64,000 nt of DNA, taken from JBFMEX01 sp040752215. GTDB taxonomy: Bacteria; Pseudomonadota; Alphaproteobacteria; Rhizobiales; Hyphomicrobiaceae. Below the pieces are notes generated by a model. That model was not told the origin of the DNA. It worked only from the letters and a program-made list of their open reading frames with translations, and did no database searches. Position 1 is the first letter of the stretch. Each line of letters starts with the position of its first letter. The stretch is taken from the NCBI GenBank assembly GCA_040752215.1, contig JBFMEX010000014.1, positions 1-64,000 of the forward strand, in the 5' to 3' direction. A program made the position numbers and the translations under genes. This document shows, piece after piece, positions 25,952 through 35,399 of this stretch.

Positions 25952-28246
25952 ATGACCATGGGCGGATCGTGCGGCGCGCTTGCGTGGCCGGCCGGGCATG
26001 GGTGGCGCGCCGCGGCAGCCGTGGCGGCACTGCTGGCGCTCGCCGTCGCGGTTGCTCCACCGGCGCTGGCGGTCGAGGAGGCCGAAGCGGCCAAGGGACC
26101 GCCGCTCGACATCGCGGTGCTGGTCTCCTCGCGCAAGGACGTGTGCTTCGATCCGGGCGACGTCGCCGCCATCAAGACCATGGCGACGGCGGAACAGGAC
26201 CGCATCAACTTGCGCGGCGGCATCGGCGGGCGGCCAGTCGCGGTGAAATTCCTCGACGACCAGCGCGACGCCAGCAGAAGCGTCGCCAACGTGGCGACGG
26301 CACTCGACAATCCGCAGCTGCTGGCGGTCGTCGGGTTATCCGGCTCCGACCGGGCAAAGGCGGCTTTCGAGGCGCACGGCAAGCGCATCGTCGACAGCGG
26401 CGCGCCGTTCATCACCGATCTCTCGGTGACCGGCCTGTTCAAGGATCTCCCCAACGTCTTCACGACGCGCTCCTCGCAGGACCAGGAGCGCATTCCGGTG
26501 ATGGTCGAGGCGATTCGGCAGCTCGGCTACACGCGGCTCGCCTATATCGGACTCGATGGCTTCACCTACAGCAGCACGCTCGGCGACGCGTTGAAGCGGG
26601 AGATCGGAGCAGACGGCCTCGTCGCCGATCACAGGCTCAAGCTGGAGAAGGACGAGATACCCTATGACGCGCTCTCCGCCGCGGTCGCCGATCTCAAGGC
26701 GAAGGAGCCGGACATGGTGGTGCTCGGCATCGGCTCCAGCCGAAACGGCGCGGTGGTGAGCGCGCTCGCCAGCGCCGGGGAGAAGCCGGCCCTGTTCGTC
26801 GTCGGCAACATCGCAACCATGCCAGAGGAAATCCGCAACGCGTATCCGCAGCCGATCTACCAACTCGCCTGGGACCGGCTCCCCGAGCTCTACAACGACC
26901 GCATGCGCCGACGCATCGAGAGCGCGCCGGACGTCAATTGGGTGTTCGAGGGCGCGAAGATCGCCGAGGCGCCCGGCTGGAAGAACGGCAGCTGCAAGGA
27001 GCGGCCGCAGACCAATGGTGCGCCGGATCCGTTTGAAAGCGCGAATCTGCGCGCGCTGGCCCTCGGGGCGCAGTTCGCCGACATGATCGGCCTCGTCACA
27101 GAGGCCGCCAACAGCTCCGCGCAAAAGCGCGATCTGAAGCGGCTCAGGGCCCACGTCGCCGAACGGCTGACGCGTGGCTATGCGCCCGGGCGGGCCGCCT
27201 ACAAGGGCAGCTTCGAGAATTGGTCGTTCGATCCTGGATCGCGCGCGGCGGTGCGAACGCCGTTTCTCGTCATCCTGCCGGGCGGGCTTGGGCGAACGCA
27301 GCTCGCGCCGTTCCAGCTGATGCGCACCAAGGGCGGCGGGTTGCGGCGTATCGACACGTTGTACCTCGATATCGATCTCATCAAGGCGCATCGGGTCGAC
27401 GACAACGAGAAGTCGTTCTCGGCCGAGTTCTATCTCTCGATGCGCGACGCGCCCAACGCCACCATCGACCGCATCGAGTTCACCAATGCGTTCATTGATC
27501 CGAGGACCAACGGGCGCCAGCTGACGATCGAGCTGGTGCGTGACTCGAACAGCAGCGACGGCTATGCCAGCGCGATGAAGGTCTACAAGGTCACCGGCCG
27601 GTTCCTCTTCCGCCCCGACCTCGCGCTCTATCCCTTCGACCGGCAGCGGTTCTCGATCGACATCCAGCCGAAGCGCGGGGCGACGCCATTCATCATCCAG
27701 CCGCCGCCAGCCGAGCTGCGCGACCAGGTGGTCGAGTCGGACGACTGGCAGCTCAGCTCTGCCTACGTCGGCTACGAGGAGGATTTCGTGCCGCTGGTCG
27801 ACGCCTACACGCACGAGCCGAGCATCGTGCCGTTCTACAAGGCGAGCTTCTCGTGGCTGATGGCACGCGAGACGACCGACTACTTCCTGCGCGTCGTGGT
27901 TCCGCTCGGCTTCATCCTGATCGTCGCCTACCTGTCGATCTTCATCCCGCAGACCAACTTCGAGGCGATCGTCACCATCCAGGTGACCGCGCTGTTGTCG
28001 GCGGTGGCGCTCTATCTGTCGCTGCCGCAGCTCGATTCCGACACCGCGACGCTGTCGGACCGGCTGTTCGTGTTCAACTACTTCATGGTCAGCCTGATGA
28101 TCGCGATCTCGATCGCGCGGGTCAATCCGCTGGTGGCCCGCTGGCCTCGCATTGGCGCCGCGCTGCGCCTCGCCCACATCGCGCTGGTGCCGCTGCTCGT
28201 GGCATTCGTGGCGGTCTACGTCTACGGCGCCAGCCTCGGCGTATAG
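25952..28246 (+). CDS. Periplasmic-binding-protein / pentameric ligand-gated ion channel fusion
   Basis: A 764-residue protein joining two modules. Residues 1-40 are a signal peptide (ending PPALA). About 50-440 form a type-I periplasmic binding domain of the branched-chain amino-acid/ABC receptor type (LDIAVLVSS, INLRGGIGGRPV, VVGLSGSDRA, MVVLGIGSS). About 465-640 form a pLGIC extracellular beta-sandwich with the Pro-loop core ALYPFDRQRFSIDIQP (Y560-P572). Four helices follow: TM1 646-666 with the conserved P651, TM2 670-692 (NFEAIVTIQVTALLSAVAL), TM3 702-724, TM4 738-760. E671 aligns with the -2' pore Glu of cation-selective channels such as GLIC, so cation selectivity is inferred. The binding domain is predicted to gate or modulate the channel from the periplasm. 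The ligand is unknown. Confidence 0.88.
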   Translation: MTMGGSCGALAWPAGHGWRAAAAVAALLALAVAVAPPALAVEEAEAAKGPPLDIAVLVSSRKDVCFDPGDVAAIKTMATAEQDRINLRGGIGGRPVAVKFLDDQRDASRSVANVATALDNPQLLAVVGLSGSDRAKAAFEAHGKRIVDSGAPFITDLSVTGLFKDLPNVFTTRSSQDQERIPVMVEAIRQLGYTRLAYIGLDGFTYSSTLGDALKREIGADGLVADHRLKLEKDEIPYDALSAAVADLKAKEPDMVVLGIGSSRNGAVVSALASAGEKPALFVVGNIATMPEEIRNAYPQPIYQLAWDRLPELYNDRMRRRIESAPDVNWVFEGAKIAEAPGWKNGSCKERPQTNGAPDPFESANLRALALGAQFADMIGLVTEAANSSAQKRDLKRLRAHVAERLTRGYAPGRAAYKGSFENWSFDPGSRAAVRTPFLVILPGGLGRTQLAPFQLMRTKGGGLRRIDTLYLDIDLIKAHRVDDNEKSFSAEFYLSMRDAPNATIDRIEFTNAFIDPRTNGRQLTIELVRDSNSSDGYASAMKVYKVTGRFLFRPDLALYPFDRQRFSIDIQPKRGATPFIIQPPPAELRDQVVESDDWQLSSAYVGYEEDFVPLVDAYTHEPSIVPFYKASFSWLMARETTDYFLRVVVPLGFILIVAYLSIFIPQTNFEAIVTIQVTALLSAVALYLSLPQLDSDTATLSDRLFVFNYFMVSLMIAISIARVNPLVARWPRIGAALRLAHIALVPLLVAFVAVYVYGASLGV

Positions 28247-28310
28247 GGCACCATGGGGCACTCGCGTCGAGGTCGCCGAAATTCGGCGGGCAGCACCAGT
28301 GCTCGGTGCC

Positions 28311-28832
28311 TCACTGTGCGGCGATGCGCTTTAGCAGCGCCGGCAGACCGTCGCGCGTGACGGGTGCGGCGTGCCGCTCGAGCCAGCTCTTGAGGAACGG
28401 CTTGCGGTCGAGGGCATCGGCCAGCAATTGAAGCTTCAATGCATCGGTATCGGACGTGCCGAGCTTGCGCTCCAGGGCCTCGCGCAAGGCCGGCTTGGTG
28501 AGCACCTCGCTGGAGGCGCTCCACTCGCCGGTGAGCTGGCGGGCCTCGCGGACGGCGCGCGACTTGTGGAGCGCCTGGATGAACGGACTGCCGGCTTCGG
28601 CGTCGACCATTGCGGCCTCCCGCGCGCGATTCGCGAAATAGATCTCCAGCGCGCGGGTACGGACGGCGGGATCCGGGTCCAGGTCATAGAGCGCGCTCTC
28701 GGTTGCCGTGGAGACGAGATTGCCGCGCAGCATGTCGGGGAGTTGCAGCCAGGATGGCAGCGCCAGGTCGAAGCGGACGTAGCCGACTGCCGTCAATACG
28801 CCGACAACCACGCCTAGCACGAATCTCGTCAT
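28311..28832 (-). CDS. Conserved protein with N-terminal membrane helix
   Basis: A 173-residue protein. One hydrophobic segment (FVLGVVVGVLTAVGYV, residues 4-19) may be a signal anchor; the rest is helical and charged, with LDPDPAVRTRALEIYFANRAREAA and a C-terminal SWLERHAAPVTRDGLPALL. No family recognised. Convergent with the ion-channel fusion (64 bases between stops). MTRFVLG is chosen as start because the hydrophobic segment follows; nine extra open codons lie upstream. Confidence 0.55.
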   Translation of the reverse strand: MTRFVLGVVVGVLTAVGYVRFDLALPSWLQLPDMLRGNLVSTATESALYDLDPDPAVRTRALEIYFANRAREAAMVDAEAGSPFIQALHKSRAVREARQLTGEWSASSEVLTKPALREALERKLGTSDTDALKLQLLADALDRKPFLKSWLERHAAPVTRDGLPALLKRIAAQ

Positions 28833-28877
28833 CTGCGGACTCCGTCCGAATGCACGCACCTGTGTTGCCGGCGGCCG

Positions 28878-29342
28878 TCACCGCCGGTAGGGCAGGAAGT
28901 GGCGCTCGGTGACGACGAGGTCGGCCGGATCGGCGCCGTGCGGAAGCGGCGCGATCACGCGGCGCTGGCGCCAGGTCTCGCCGGGGCGAAGCGCGACCAC
29001 GGTCTCGATCCAGTACTCGGTCCCGGTCGCCGCGGAGGTGGCGATGCGCTGGCGGACGTTGCCGGCGGCGATCGCCTCGACCAGCGGCACGAACATGTCG
29101 AGCGATTCGATCGGCAGGTCCTCGAACGCCTCGCCGGCGATGAGGATATCGTAGCGCTGATCACCGCGGAGCAGCAGCTCGAATGGGCAGGCGGCGGAGG
29201 CCTTCGGCGCAGCGGCGAGCTTCCACGACTCCGGCGTATCGAGCTCCTCGGCACGTGCGGTATCGGCGATCGTCGGCACCCAGTAGCGCAGGCTGGCAAT
29301 CGTCGCCTGCAGCCGGGCGAGGAAGGCATCGTCGGGGCTCAT
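28878..29342 (-). CDS. Conserved hypothetical protein
   Basis: A 154-residue soluble protein. It opens with a helical stretch (SPDDAFLARLQATIASLRYW) and continues as alternating strands: CPFELLLRGDQRYDILIAGEAF, ATGTEYWIETVVALRPGETW. It carries no signal peptide and no catalytic motif that I can identify. It ends 45 bases before the start of the previous minus-strand gene, so the two may be co-transcribed. No family name can be supported. Confidence 0.55.
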   Translation of the reverse strand: MSPDDAFLARLQATIASLRYWVPTIADTARAEELDTPESWKLAAAPKASAACPFELLLRGDQRYDILIAGEAFEDLPIESLDMFVPLVEAIAAGNVRQRIATSAATGTEYWIETVVALRPGETWRQRRVIAPLPHGADPADLVVTERHFLPYRR

Positions 29343-29464
29343 GGCTGCCCGCCGCGATTGTTGCGTGTCGTCATCGGTGCCCTCGCTGGATCTGCATCAG
29401 CGCGCACGATGCAGCATTGGGGGACGATTGCAAGCCTTGACGGTCGTTGCCGAGCAGGCGTGAC

Positions 29465-31126
29465 TCAGGCGCCGACGGCGGCGCGGTGTGCGACCTCGAG
29501 ATCGAAGGCCGCGGCGAGCAGCGCGCGCGTGTAGTCCGCGCGCGGGCGAGTGAAGATCTGCTCGGAGGGACCCTCCTCGACGATCCGGCCGCTCTTCATC
29601 ACGATCACGTAATTGGAGAGCGCGCGGACCACCTTGAGATCGTGGCTGATGAACAGATAGGCAAGGTCGCGCTTCCTCTGCAACTCACGCAGCAGGTCGA
29701 CGATCTGTGCCTGCACGCTCATGTCGAGCGCGCTGGTCGGCTCGTCGAGCATGACCAGCTTCGGCTCGAGCACCATGGCGCGCGCGACGGCGATGCGCTG
29801 GCGCTGGCCGCCGGAGAACTCGTGGGGGTAGCGGTCCTGGGCGGCGGCGTCGAGACCGACCTCCTGCAGAGCACGGCCGACGCGGTCGCGGCGCTCGTCG
29901 TAGCCCATTTCGGGCTGCTGGATCAGCAGTCCCTCCTCGATGATCTGGCCGACCGAGAGGCGCGGCGAGAGCGAGCCGTAGGGGTCCTGGAACACGATCT
30001 GCATTTCGCGCCGGAGCGGACGCATCGCCTTGGAGTCGAGGCCGTCGATGCGCCGACCCTGGTAGCTGATCGGGCCCCTCGACGATATCAGACGCAACAG
30101 GGCGAGGCCGAGGGTCGTCTTGCCGGAGCCGGATTCGCCGACCACCCCGACGGTCTGCCCCTGGCGAAGCCGCAGCGTGACGCCGTCGACCGCCTTGATG
30201 TGATCGATCGTGCGCCGGAGCAGGCCGCGGCGGGTCGGGAACCAGACCTTCAGATCGTTGGTCTCGAGCACGATTGGCGCGGTTTCGTCGGATCGCGGCG
30301 GCTGTCCCTTCGGCTCGGCGGCGACGAGGTGGCGCGTATAGGCGTGCGACGGCGACGTGAACACGCGCTTTGTCGGCCCCTCCTCGACGATCTCGCCCGC
30401 CTTCATCACATAGACACGCTCGGCCATCCGGCGCACGATGCCGAGATCATGGGTGATCAGCAGCATCGAGAGGCCCATCTCCTGCTGCAGCGATCTCAAC
30501 AGCTCGAGAATCTGCGCCTGGATCGTCACGTCGAGCGCGGTTGTCGGCTCGTCGGCGATGAGCAGGTCGGGCTCGTTGGCGAGCGCCATGGCGATCATCA
30601 CGCGCTGGCGCTGGCCGCCGGAGAGCTGATGGGGATATGCGGAGAGTCGTTTCTCAGGCTCGGGAATTCCGACCTTGGCGAGCAGCTCCAGGACCCGGGC
30701 GCGGGCTTGCGCCTCGCCCATGCCGCGATGGATCTTCAACGTCTCGCCGACCTGCTTCTCGATCGTGTGCAGCGGATTGAGCGAGGTCATCGGCTCCTGG
30801 AAGATGATCGAGATGCGCCCGCCGCGGATGTCGCGCATGGCCGTCTCTGGGGCGGTGAGAAGGTTGCGACCGCGGAAGTAGATCTCGCCCGAGGGATGCG
30901 AGGCGGCCGGATAGGGGAGCAGGCGCAGGATCGACAACGCCGATACGGTCTTGCCGGAGCCGGATTCGCCGACGAGCGCGACCGTCTCGCCGGCGCGGAT
31001 CGAGAACGACACGCGCTTCACTGCGCGCGAAGCCTCCTCTCCGCGGGCGAAGTCGACCGAGAGGTTGCGCACCTGGACGAGGGTTGGTCCGTTGGCGGCC
31101 ACGGTGTGGTGATTGCTCGATGCCAT
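29465..31126 (-). CDS. yejF: Peptide ABC transporter, dual ATPase subunit (YejF-like)
   Basis: A 553-residue protein with two complete ABC domains in one chain. Domain 1 has Walker A GESGSGKTV, LSGGQRQRVMIAMA and LLIADEPTTALD; domain 2 has GESGSGKTT, FSGGQRQRIAVARA and LVMLDEPTSALD. Each is followed by the oligopeptide-specific C-terminal stretch (HAYTRHLVAAEP; ADYTRALLAAAF). This fused layout is typical of the YejABEF/microcin C importer. It ends the operon yejA-yejA-yejB-yejE-yejF, with 8 bases between it and yejE. Confidence 0.93.
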   Translation of the reverse strand: MASSNHHTVAANGPTLVQVRNLSVDFARGEEASRAVKRVSFSIRAGETVALVGESGSGKTVSALSILRLLPYPAASHPSGEIYFRGRNLLTAPETAMRDIRGGRISIIFQEPMTSLNPLHTIEKQVGETLKIHRGMGEAQARARVLELLAKVGIPEPEKRLSAYPHQLSGGQRQRVMIAMALANEPDLLIADEPTTALDVTIQAQILELLRSLQQEMGLSMLLITHDLGIVRRMAERVYVMKAGEIVEEGPTKRVFTSPSHAYTRHLVAAEPKGQPPRSDETAPIVLETNDLKVWFPTRRGLLRRTIDHIKAVDGVTLRLRQGQTVGVVGESGSGKTTLGLALLRLISSRGPISYQGRRIDGLDSKAMRPLRREMQIVFQDPYGSLSPRLSVGQIIEEGLLIQQPEMGYDERRDRVGRALQEVGLDAAAQDRYPHEFSGGQRQRIAVARAMVLEPKLVMLDEPTSALDMSVQAQIVDLLRELQRKRDLAYLFISHDLKVVRALSNYVIVMKSGRIVEEGPSEQIFTRPRADYTRALLAAAFDLEVAHRAAVGA

Positions 31127-31134
31127 CGCGGGCC

Positions 31135-32328
31135 CTACCTGAACGTCTTGCGTGGGTCGAGCGCGTCGCGCACGGCCTCGCCGATGAAGATCAGCAGCGA
31201 CAGCATGATCGCCAAGGTGAAGAAGCCGGTCAGCCCGAGCCACGGCGCCTCGAGGTGCTTCTTGCCCTGCAGCAACAATTCGCCGAGCGACGGCGAGCCG
31301 GGCGGCAGCCCGAGGCCAAGGAAGTCGAGCGAGGTCAGGGCCGAGATCGAGCCCGACAGCTTGAATGGCAGGAACGTCAGCGTCGCCACCATGGCATTGG
31401 GAAGCAGGTGCTTCATCATGATGCGGCCGTCGGAAAGACCGAGCGCGCGCGCCGCAGTGACGTACTCGAAATTGCGCGCGCGCAGGAACTCCGCGCGCAC
31501 CACGCCGACGAGCGAGGTCCAGCTGAATACGAGCAGCACGATCAGCAGCGTCCAGAACCCCGGCACCAGCACGGACGAGATGATGAGCAGGATGAACAGC
31601 TCCGGCATCGACGACCAGATCTCGAGAACGCGCTGGAAGAAGAGGTCGGTGCGGCCGCCGAAGTAGCCCTGTACTGCGCCGGCGGCGACGCCGATGATCG
31701 AGGAGAGGATCGTCAGCACCAGGCCGAACAGCACCGAGATGCGGAACCCGTAGATGACGCGCGCCAGCACGTCGCGGCCCTGGTTGTCCAGGCCGAGCCA
31801 GTTGGTGTTGCCGAAGGCGTGGAAGCGCGCGAGCTGATCGGGTGGCGCCTCGCACAGCTCGGCTTTGGTGGCCCACGGCGGCGGCGCCGGATAGCCGAGG
31901 CAGATGCCGCCCGGGCCCTTGCGGCGCGGGTAGTCCTTGTTGATCGTCGAATAGGAGTAGCGGATCGGCGGCCACAGCATCCACCCGTTGGTCTCGATCT
32001 CCTCGAGGATCACCGGGTCCTTGTAGTCGGTGACGGCCAGGAAGCCGCCGAATTTGCTCTCGGGATAGTCGACTGCCACCGGGAACAGAAGCTCGCCCTT
32101 GTACTTGGCGAGGATCGGCCTGTCGTTGGCGATCAGCTCGGCGACCAGCGTGACGAGGAAGAGGGCCAGGAACAGCCAGAAGCTCCAGTAGCCCCGGCGG
32201 TTGGCTTTGAAATTCTGCCAGCGGCGGCGATTGACCGGCGTCAGCGCGAGGCGGCGGGCGAGCGCGCCGAGCAGCGCGCTGCGTGCCGTGGCCGCGGAGG
32301 CGAGGGAAGCGTCGGCTCTCGCGTCCAT
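31135..32328 (-). CDS. yejE: Peptide ABC transporter permease (YejE-like)
   Basis: A 397-residue inner-membrane permease of the binding-protein-dependent class. One N-terminal helix (YWSFWLFLALFLVTLVAELI) leads to a long periplasmic insertion rich in Tyr and Pro (about 80-185), a known YejE trait, then five helices. The EAA-type loop for ATPase contact reads EYVTAARALGLSDGRIMMKHLLPNA. The ATG lies two bases after the yejB stop, giving tight coupling. Confidence 0.92.
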   Translation of the reverse strand: MDARADASLASAATARSALLGALARRLALTPVNRRRWQNFKANRRGYWSFWLFLALFLVTLVAELIANDRPILAKYKGELLFPVAVDYPESKFGGFLAVTDYKDPVILEEIETNGWMLWPPIRYSYSTINKDYPRRKGPGGICLGYPAPPPWATKAELCEAPPDQLARFHAFGNTNWLGLDNQGRDVLARVIYGFRISVLFGLVLTILSSIIGVAAGAVQGYFGGRTDLFFQRVLEIWSSMPELFILLIISSVLVPGFWTLLIVLLVFSWTSLVGVVRAEFLRARNFEYVTAARALGLSDGRIMMKHLLPNAMVATLTFLPFKLSGSISALTSLDFLGLGLPPGSPSLGELLLQGKKHLEAPWLGLTGFFTLAIMLSLLIFIGEAVRDALDPRKTFR

Positions 32329-32330
32329 CC

Positions 32331-33452
32331 TCAAACCTCCCGGCTCTCGAAGTCGATCCGCGGATCGACCAGCGTGTAGGCGAAGTCGGAGACGAGGTTC
32401 ACGAGGAGGCCCAGCAGGGCAAAAATGTAAAGCGTGGCGAATACCACCGGATAGTCGCGCTTGTCGATGCTCTCGAGGCTCAACAGGCCGAGGCCATCGA
32501 GCGAGAAGATGGTCTCGATCAGCAGCGACCCGGTGAAGAAGGAATGGATGAACGTCGCCGGGAAGCCGGCGATGACGATCAGCATCGCGTTGCGGAACAC
32601 ATGTCCGTAGAGCACGCGGCGCTCGGTCAGACCCTTCGCGCGTGCCGTCAGCACATACTGCTTGCGGATCTCGTCGAGAAACGAGTTCTTGGTCAGGAAC
32701 GCGAGTGTGGTGAAGGCGCCGAGGGCGAGTGCGATCAGCGGCAGCGTCAAGTGCCACAGGTAGTCGATCACCTTGCCGGCCAGCGTCAGATCGTTCCAAT
32801 TGTCCGAGGTAAGCCCGCGCGAGGGGAACCACTGGAAGAACGATGCGCCGGCGAACACGACCAGCAGCAGAACGGCGACGAGGAAGCCCGGCACCGCGTA
32901 GCCAATGACCAGCGCGCCCGAGGTCCAGGTGTCGAACGGCTCGCCGTCCTTCATCGCCTTGCGGATGCCGAGCGGGATGGCGATCAGGTAGGTGATGAGC
33001 GTCATCCAGAGCCCGAGCGAGATCGAGACCGGGAGCTTCTCCTTGATCAGCTCGAGCACGGACACGTCGCGGAAGTAGCTCTTGCCGAAGTCGAGCATCA
33101 GGTAGCTCTTCATCATCAGCAGGAAGCGCTCATGCGCCGGCTTGTCGAAGCCGAACTGCTTCTCGAGGCTCTTGATGAACTCGGGGTCGAGGCCCTGGGC
33201 GCCGCGATAGCGCGAGCTGACGCTCTCCGCCGCGCCCTGGCCGAGCTGGCCCTGGCCGCCGGGACCGCCGAGGCTCTCGCCGCCGGTGCCGCCGATGCGC
33301 GAGGTGATCGAGACATCGCTACCGGTCAGTTGGGCGATCATGCGCTCGACCGGGCCGCCGGGCGCGAACTGGATGATGACGAAGCTGATAAGCATGATGC
33401 CGATCATCGTCGGGACGATCAGCAGCAGGCGCTTCAGCAGGTAGGCGGCCAT
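32331..33452 (-). CDS. yejB: Peptide ABC transporter permease (YejB-like)
   Basis: A 373-residue permease. The start MAAYLLKRLLLIVPTMIGIMLISF is the standard first helix of DppB/OppB proteins, followed by FVIIQFAPGGPVERM. A glycine-rich periplasmic insertion (about 50-75, GGTGGESLGGPGGQGQLGQG) is typical of YejB-type proteins in alphaproteobacteria. The EAA loop is KQYVLTARAKGLTERRVLYGHVFRNA. Six helices expected. It pairs with YejE to form the membrane pore. Confidence 0.93.
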   Translation of the reverse strand: MAAYLLKRLLLIVPTMIGIMLISFVIIQFAPGGPVERMIAQLTGSDVSITSRIGGTGGESLGGPGGQGQLGQGAAESVSSRYRGAQGLDPEFIKSLEKQFGFDKPAHERFLLMMKSYLMLDFGKSYFRDVSVLELIKEKLPVSISLGLWMTLITYLIAIPLGIRKAMKDGEPFDTWTSGALVIGYAVPGFLVAVLLLVVFAGASFFQWFPSRGLTSDNWNDLTLAGKVIDYLWHLTLPLIALALGAFTTLAFLTKNSFLDEIRKQYVLTARAKGLTERRVLYGHVFRNAMLIVIAGFPATFIHSFFTGSLLIETIFSLDGLGLLSLESIDKRDYPVVFATLYIFALLGLLVNLVSDFAYTLVDPRIDFESREV

Positions 33453-33470
33453 CGCGCAGGCTCCCCCAAA

Positions 33471-35390
33471 TCACTTTCCGGCGAGCTTGGCAGCTTTTTC
33501 GGCGTCGTACCACCAGGTATGGATCACGCCGCGCTCGTACTTGGGTTTGATCGCCGGCCGCGCGAGCTTGTCCCAGAACGCGAGGTGGTGCGCGGCCTTG
33601 TACCAGTGCGGCACCCAGTAGTGGCCGGCGCGCAGCACGCGGTCGATGGCGCGGGTCGCGGCGAGCAGCTCCTCGCGCGAATGTGCCGCCATGACCTTGG
33701 CGACGAGCGCGTCGACAACCGGATCGGCGATGCCGGCGAGGTTGAAGCTGCCGTCGGTCCTGGCTGCCTCGCTGCTCCAGTAGTTCCTGAGCTCGACGCC
33801 GGGAGTAAGCCGCATGACGTAGCGCTGGACGGTGATGTCGAAGTCGAACGCCTTGACGCGGCGCTCGAACTGGGCGGCATCGACGCGGCGCAGCGAGGCG
33901 GCGATGCCGAGCCGCTTCAGGTTCTCGACGTAGGGACCGATGACGCGCTCGAAGGTCGGGGCGAAGATCAGGATCTCGAGCTCCAGCGGCTCCCCCTTGG
34001 CGTTGGTGCGCTTGCCCTCCTTGATCTCCCAGCCGGCTTCCGAAAGCAGGCGCGCCGCCTCGCGCAGCAAGCGCCGATCGGTGCCGGAGCCGTCGGTCAC
34101 GGGCGGCAGGTAGGGCTCGCCAAAGACCTCCTTCGGCAGCCTGTCGCGAAAGGGCTCGAGGAGGGCGAGCTCGGCGGCGTCCGGCGGACCCGATGCCTTC
34201 ATGTCCGAGTTCTCGAAGAAGCTCGTCGTGCGCTTGTAGAGGTCGAAGAACAGGTTCTTGTTGGTCCACTCGAAGTCGAATGCGAGATCGAGTGCGCGGC
34301 GCACGCGGGGGTCCTTGAGCTTGTCGCGCCGGGTATTGATGAAGAATCCCTGCGCGCCCGATGGGCTGTCGTCGGGCAGCGTCAGGCGCTGCAGGCGGCC
34401 GTCGCGCACGGCGGGAATGTCGTAGCCGGTCGCCCAATCGATCGAGGTGAACTCCTCGCGGAAGTCGAAGCTGCCGGCCTTCAATGCCTCGAGCTCGGCG
34501 GTGCGGTCGCGGTAGTACTCGTACTTCAGCTCGTCGAAGTTGAAGCGGCCGCGGTTGACGGGAAGGTCCTTGGCCCAGTAGTCGGGCCGGCGGCGAAACA
34601 GCACGTAGGTTCCGGGCTTGAAGTCGGCGATCGCGTACGGCCCGGAGCCGAGCGGCGGCTCGAGCGTGGTTTCGTCGAAGCGGCGCGTCGCATAGTGGGT
34701 TTTCGAGAGCACCGGCAGCATGGCGACCATCATCGGCAGGTCGCGGACGAGTTCGCCCTCGAAGGTATAGCGCACGCGGTCGGGAGCGAGCGCCTCCGCT
34801 TTGGCGACGTCCTTGAGCGAGATCGAATAGGTGGGATGTCCCTTGGTCTTGAGTGCCTCGAATGAGAATACCACGTCGTCGGCGGTGACGGGCGAGCCGT
34901 CGGCGAATCGCGCCTCCGGGCGCAACTCGAAGGTCACCGACTTGCGGTCTGCGGCGACGCTCGCGGACTTGGCAACGAGACCGTAGACGGCGTCCGGCTC
35001 GTCGAAGGCGCGCACCATCAGGCTGTCGAACAGGTACTCGAGCCCCTGCGCGGCGTCGCCCTTCAGGATGTAACCGTTGAAGCTGTCGAATGTTATACGG
35101 CCACCGGAGCCGATCAGCGCCAGGCGCCCGCCCTTCGGTGCGTCGGGGTTGACGTACGCGAAGTGCTTGAAGTCCGGCGGGTACTTCAGCGTGCCGAACG
35201 CGGACAGGCCATGACGCACTTCCTCGGCGGCATGCGAAGGGGCGCAGAAGCCGTCGGGCGCGAGCAACGCGAGGAGCGCGAGCGCCGCGATCCGAGCGAG
35301 CGGGCCCGAGCGCCACTTGCGCCAACGCGTCCCTCCTCCCTGGTGGGGGAGGCTAGGAGGGGGGGATGGCAGACCGGCTGCTGTCGTCAT
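33471..35390 (-). CDS. yejA: Peptide ABC transporter substrate-binding protein (YejA-like), copy 1
   Basis: A 639-residue extracellular solute-binding protein of family 5. The mature part begins around AEEVRHGLSAFGTLKYPPDF and has the family markers DAPKGGRLALIG, TADDVVFSFEALK, LGSGPYAIADFKPG and the late YWSSEAARTDGSFN. The only in-frame ATG places a repeat-derived Pro/Gly stretch (SPPPSLPHQGGG, residues 9-20) before the hydrophobic core of the signal peptide (LARIAALALLALLAP). That stretch is encoded by one of the intergenic palindromes, so the real start may be a non-ATG codon further in. It follows copy 2 by 9 bases. Confidence 0.9.
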   Translation of the reverse strand: MTTAAGLPSPPPSLPHQGGGTRWRKWRSGPLARIAALALLALLAPDGFCAPSHAAEEVRHGLSAFGTLKYPPDFKHFAYVNPDAPKGGRLALIGSGGRITFDSFNGYILKGDAAQGLEYLFDSLMVRAFDEPDAVYGLVAKSASVAADRKSVTFELRPEARFADGSPVTADDVVFSFEALKTKGHPTYSISLKDVAKAEALAPDRVRYTFEGELVRDLPMMVAMLPVLSKTHYATRRFDETTLEPPLGSGPYAIADFKPGTYVLFRRRPDYWAKDLPVNRGRFNFDELKYEYYRDRTAELEALKAGSFDFREEFTSIDWATGYDIPAVRDGRLQRLTLPDDSPSGAQGFFINTRRDKLKDPRVRRALDLAFDFEWTNKNLFFDLYKRTTSFFENSDMKASGPPDAAELALLEPFRDRLPKEVFGEPYLPPVTDGSGTDRRLLREAARLLSEAGWEIKEGKRTNAKGEPLELEILIFAPTFERVIGPYVENLKRLGIAASLRRVDAAQFERRVKAFDFDITVQRYVMRLTPGVELRNYWSSEAARTDGSFNLAGIADPVVDALVAKVMAAHSREELLAATRAIDRVLRAGHYWVPHWYKAAHHLAFWDKLARPAIKPKYERGVIHTWWYDAEKAAKLAGK

Positions 35391-35399
35391 CGCGCACGC

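Noticed and set aside
32283..34865. An 860-codon plus-strand open frame opposite yejB and yejA
   Set aside because: Shadow of the two transporter genes, with repetitive Glu/Arg/Leu composition and no domain or RBS.
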